From Nitrospirota bacterium (GTDB lineage Bacteria; Patescibacteriota; Gracilibacteria; UBA1369; LOWO2-01-FULL-3): 6,668 nucleotides of DNA. Every line of letters starts with the position of its first letter. Position 1 is the first letter of the stretch. A program made the translations under genes and the position numbers. The stretch lies in contig JAACEU010000027.1 in NCBI GenBank assembly GCA_011682355.1, positions 1-6,668 of the forward strand. The letters run 5' to 3'. Positions 5,730-6,668 of this stretch are shown in pieces. The notes beneath the pieces are model-generated. The model saw nothing but the letters and a program-made list of their open reading frames with translations, had not been told where the DNA came from and searched no databases.

Positions 5730-6221
5730 CTACAAAACCAAATCCCCTTCATCCTCTTCCAACTCCTTCACTCTATCCACAAAAAGCACTCCATCCAAAT
5801 GGTCGTTTTCATGCTGAACCTCTCTAGCATCTAGCCCAAATAATTCAAGCACTTGTCTCGCCCCCGAAATGTCACAAAACTCCACCATCACCCGATTCCA
5901 CCGCTCTACCTTCGCATATAGCCCGGGCAAGCTCAAACATCCCTCCTCAGCCACGCCAACCTCCTCGCCATGCTCCAAAATCACAGGATTAGCCATCTCG
6001 ATTACTCGTTCCTTCTCTCCCTTAAAATTCAAAATCAACACAAACATTCGCATATTATGCCCCACCTGCGGTGCCGCAAGACCCAGCCCCTCAGCCGCAA
6101 GCATCGTCTCCTTCATATCCTTCACCAACTTCTTCAAATCTTTATCAAATTTCGTCACCGGCACACTTTCCGTCCGCAAAATCGAATTATTTTCACCTTT
6201 TTGTATTTCAAGTTTTGCCAT
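5730..6221 (-). CDS. def: Peptide deformylase
   Basis: Metalloenzyme that removes the N-formyl group from nascent proteins at the ribosome exit. The 163 residues carry all three active-site motifs: GLGLAAPQ (45-52), EGCLS (93-97, metal ligand C95) and HENDH (137-141, metal ligands H137 and H141, catalytic E138). Length is usual for the family (about 160-170), ending in a short acidic tail. I start at the ATG at 6221 because MAKLEIQKGEN fits the family N-terminus. An upstream ATG at 6284 would add 21 Cys/Arg-rich residues that merely read the toxin gene in another frame. The A of this ATG is the last base of the toxin TAA stop (TAATG), so translation is probably coupled; no Shine-Dalgarno is seen. 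The gene ends 7 bp from the convergent FemAB-family gene with no terminator hairpin between. Confidence 0.96.
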   Translation of the reverse strand: MAKLEIQKGENNSILRTESVPVTKFDKDLKKLVKDMKETMLAAEGLGLAAPQVGHNMRMFVLILNFKGEKERVIEMANPVILEHGEEVGVAEEGCLSLPGLYAKVERWNRVMVEFCDISGARQVLELFGLDAREVQHENDHLDGVLFVDRVKELEEDEGDLVL

Positions 6222-6484
6222 TATTTTTGATAAACATCGTGACCGCCTACAGATAATAGCACAACATCTTTTTTGGACAAGCATGCGAAAACTATGCGAA
6301 TCCTATAGTTTACAGAGAAACTAAATCTTCCTTTTAGTCTTCCTCTTAATTTATGCGATTTTAAGGAAGGATGAGTGGGATCTTTCTTAAATAATTCAAT
6401 TTTTTCCTCAATTTCATCTTGGAGTGCAACAGAAAACTTATTGAATTGTTTCAAAAACGATGGCTTAAAATGAACTGTGATCAT
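6221..6484 (-). CDS. RelE/YafQ/ParE-superfamily toxin
   Basis: An 87-residue protein with the RelE fold pattern. An N-terminal strand (ITVHFKPSF) and a helix with FNKFSVALQDEIEEKIELFKK are followed by HPSLKSHKLRGRLKGRFSFSV (38-58), then NYRIRIVFA (59-67) and the terminal strand VVLLSVGGHDVY (74-85). The basic residues, H44, and H82 near the C-terminus resemble the YafQ/RelE type of ribosome-dependent mRNA endonuclease, but the closely related ParE gyrase toxins share the fold, so the target is uncertain. Its ATG overlaps the TAA of the antitoxin gene by one base, and its own TAA overlaps the def ATG by one base. The antitoxin-then-toxin order and lengths fit a type II module. No truncation is seen. 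Confidence 0.85.
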   Translation of the reverse strand: MITVHFKPSFLKQFNKFSVALQDEIEEKIELFKKDPTHPSLKSHKLRGRLKGRFSFSVNYRIRIVFACLSKKDVVLLSVGGHDVYQK

Positions 6485-6668
6485 TACTCAAATTTTTTAG
6501 CTAATTCCCTTAAGTTGCCACTTAGGCTAGGCTCCCTTTCCGCGTCCAGCACCGCCTGCACAGCCTGATCTTCTGCGTATTTCTCAATTGCCTTCCTCGC
6601 CAATTCTGCCTTATTTGGTGCAACACCGTCCTCTATCATTTTATCGATCATTTTTTCCAATTTAGGTG
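6484..6668 (-). CDS. Ribbon-helix-helix antitoxin (partial, 5' end outside window)
   Basis: An open frame on the minus strand runs in from the window edge; the first complete codon is at 6666-6664. It gives 60 residues and a TAA at 6486-6484 that overlaps the toxin ATG as TAATG. The visible part has the helix-turn-helix spacing of the ribbon-helix-helix family: LEKMIDKMIEDGVAPNKAE, then LARKAIEKYAEDQ. A charged tail (VLDAEREPSLSGNLRELAKK) follows, suited to wrapping the toxin. The N-terminal DNA-binding strand lies mostly beyond the window. In type II systems such proteins neutralise the toxin and repress their own promoter, which would here also control def. Family assignment is from pattern only. 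Confidence 0.75.
   Translation of the reverse strand, partial: PKLEKMIDKMIEDGVAPNKAELARKAIEKYAEDQAVQAVLDAEREPSLSGNLRELAKKFE

Noticed and set aside
6222..6284. Longer start for the deformylase at 6284
   Set aside because: The extra 21 residues are Cys/Arg-rich, unlike the family N-terminus, and overlap the toxin coding sequence in another frame; the TAATG overlap at 6221 is the better start.
5869..6324. Plus-strand 151-residue ORF antisense to def and the toxin
   Set aside because: Low-complexity Ser/Pro/His-rich reading of the opposite strand of two recognised genes.
1..6668. UGA recoded as glycine
   Set aside because: All genes are full-length with standard stops and glycine is encoded by GGN; recoded lineages would show many in-frame TGA codons.

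Overview
The window looks like chromosomal DNA of a small-genome bacterium of the Patescibacteria/CPR type. This is an inference from four things: a free-standing 5'-3' exonuclease with no polymerase attached, SD-less gene starts, very tight gene packing, and compact versions of ftsA, ftsZ and a FemAB-type ligase. A Peregrinibacteria-like lineage is possible but cannot be proven from here. All coding regions read through with the standard code. No read-through TGA codons are seen, so the UGA=Gly code of Gracilibacteria/Absconditabacteria does not fit.

Layout: (1) 3-923 +, a 5'-3' exonuclease whose last residues resemble a sliding-clamp-binding peptide. (2) 1042-2283 +, ftsA, then a 293-bp gap holding two GC-rich hairpin repeats and a strong promoter candidate, then 2577-3743 +, ftsZ. 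(3) 3747-4463 -, a DUF4304-like protein of unknown role, converging on ftsZ with a 3-bp gap. (4) 4580-5722 +, a FemA/FemB/FemX-family peptidoglycan bridge aminoacyltransferase, carrying a copy of the same repeat translated in frame and a second, diverged one. (5) 5730-6668 -, a chain of three genes: the 3' end of a ribbon-helix-helix antitoxin, a RelE/YafQ-like toxin and peptide deformylase. They are joined by two TAATG stop/start overlaps and converge on the FemAB gene with a 7-bp gap.

FtsZ forms the division ring and FtsA anchors it to the membrane. Both carry their interaction ends: the FtsZ DIPAFIR peptide and an FtsA C-terminal amphipathic helix. The FemAB protein would modify the peptidoglycan stem peptide, and the deformylase processes nascent proteins. 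The most unusual content is the approximately 80-bp structured repeat family. It occurs between ftsA and ftsZ and also inside a protein-coding gene as an in-frame peptide insert, in the manner of Rickettsia palindromic elements. Second in interest is the translational coupling of an essential-type gene (def) to a toxin-antitoxin pair.
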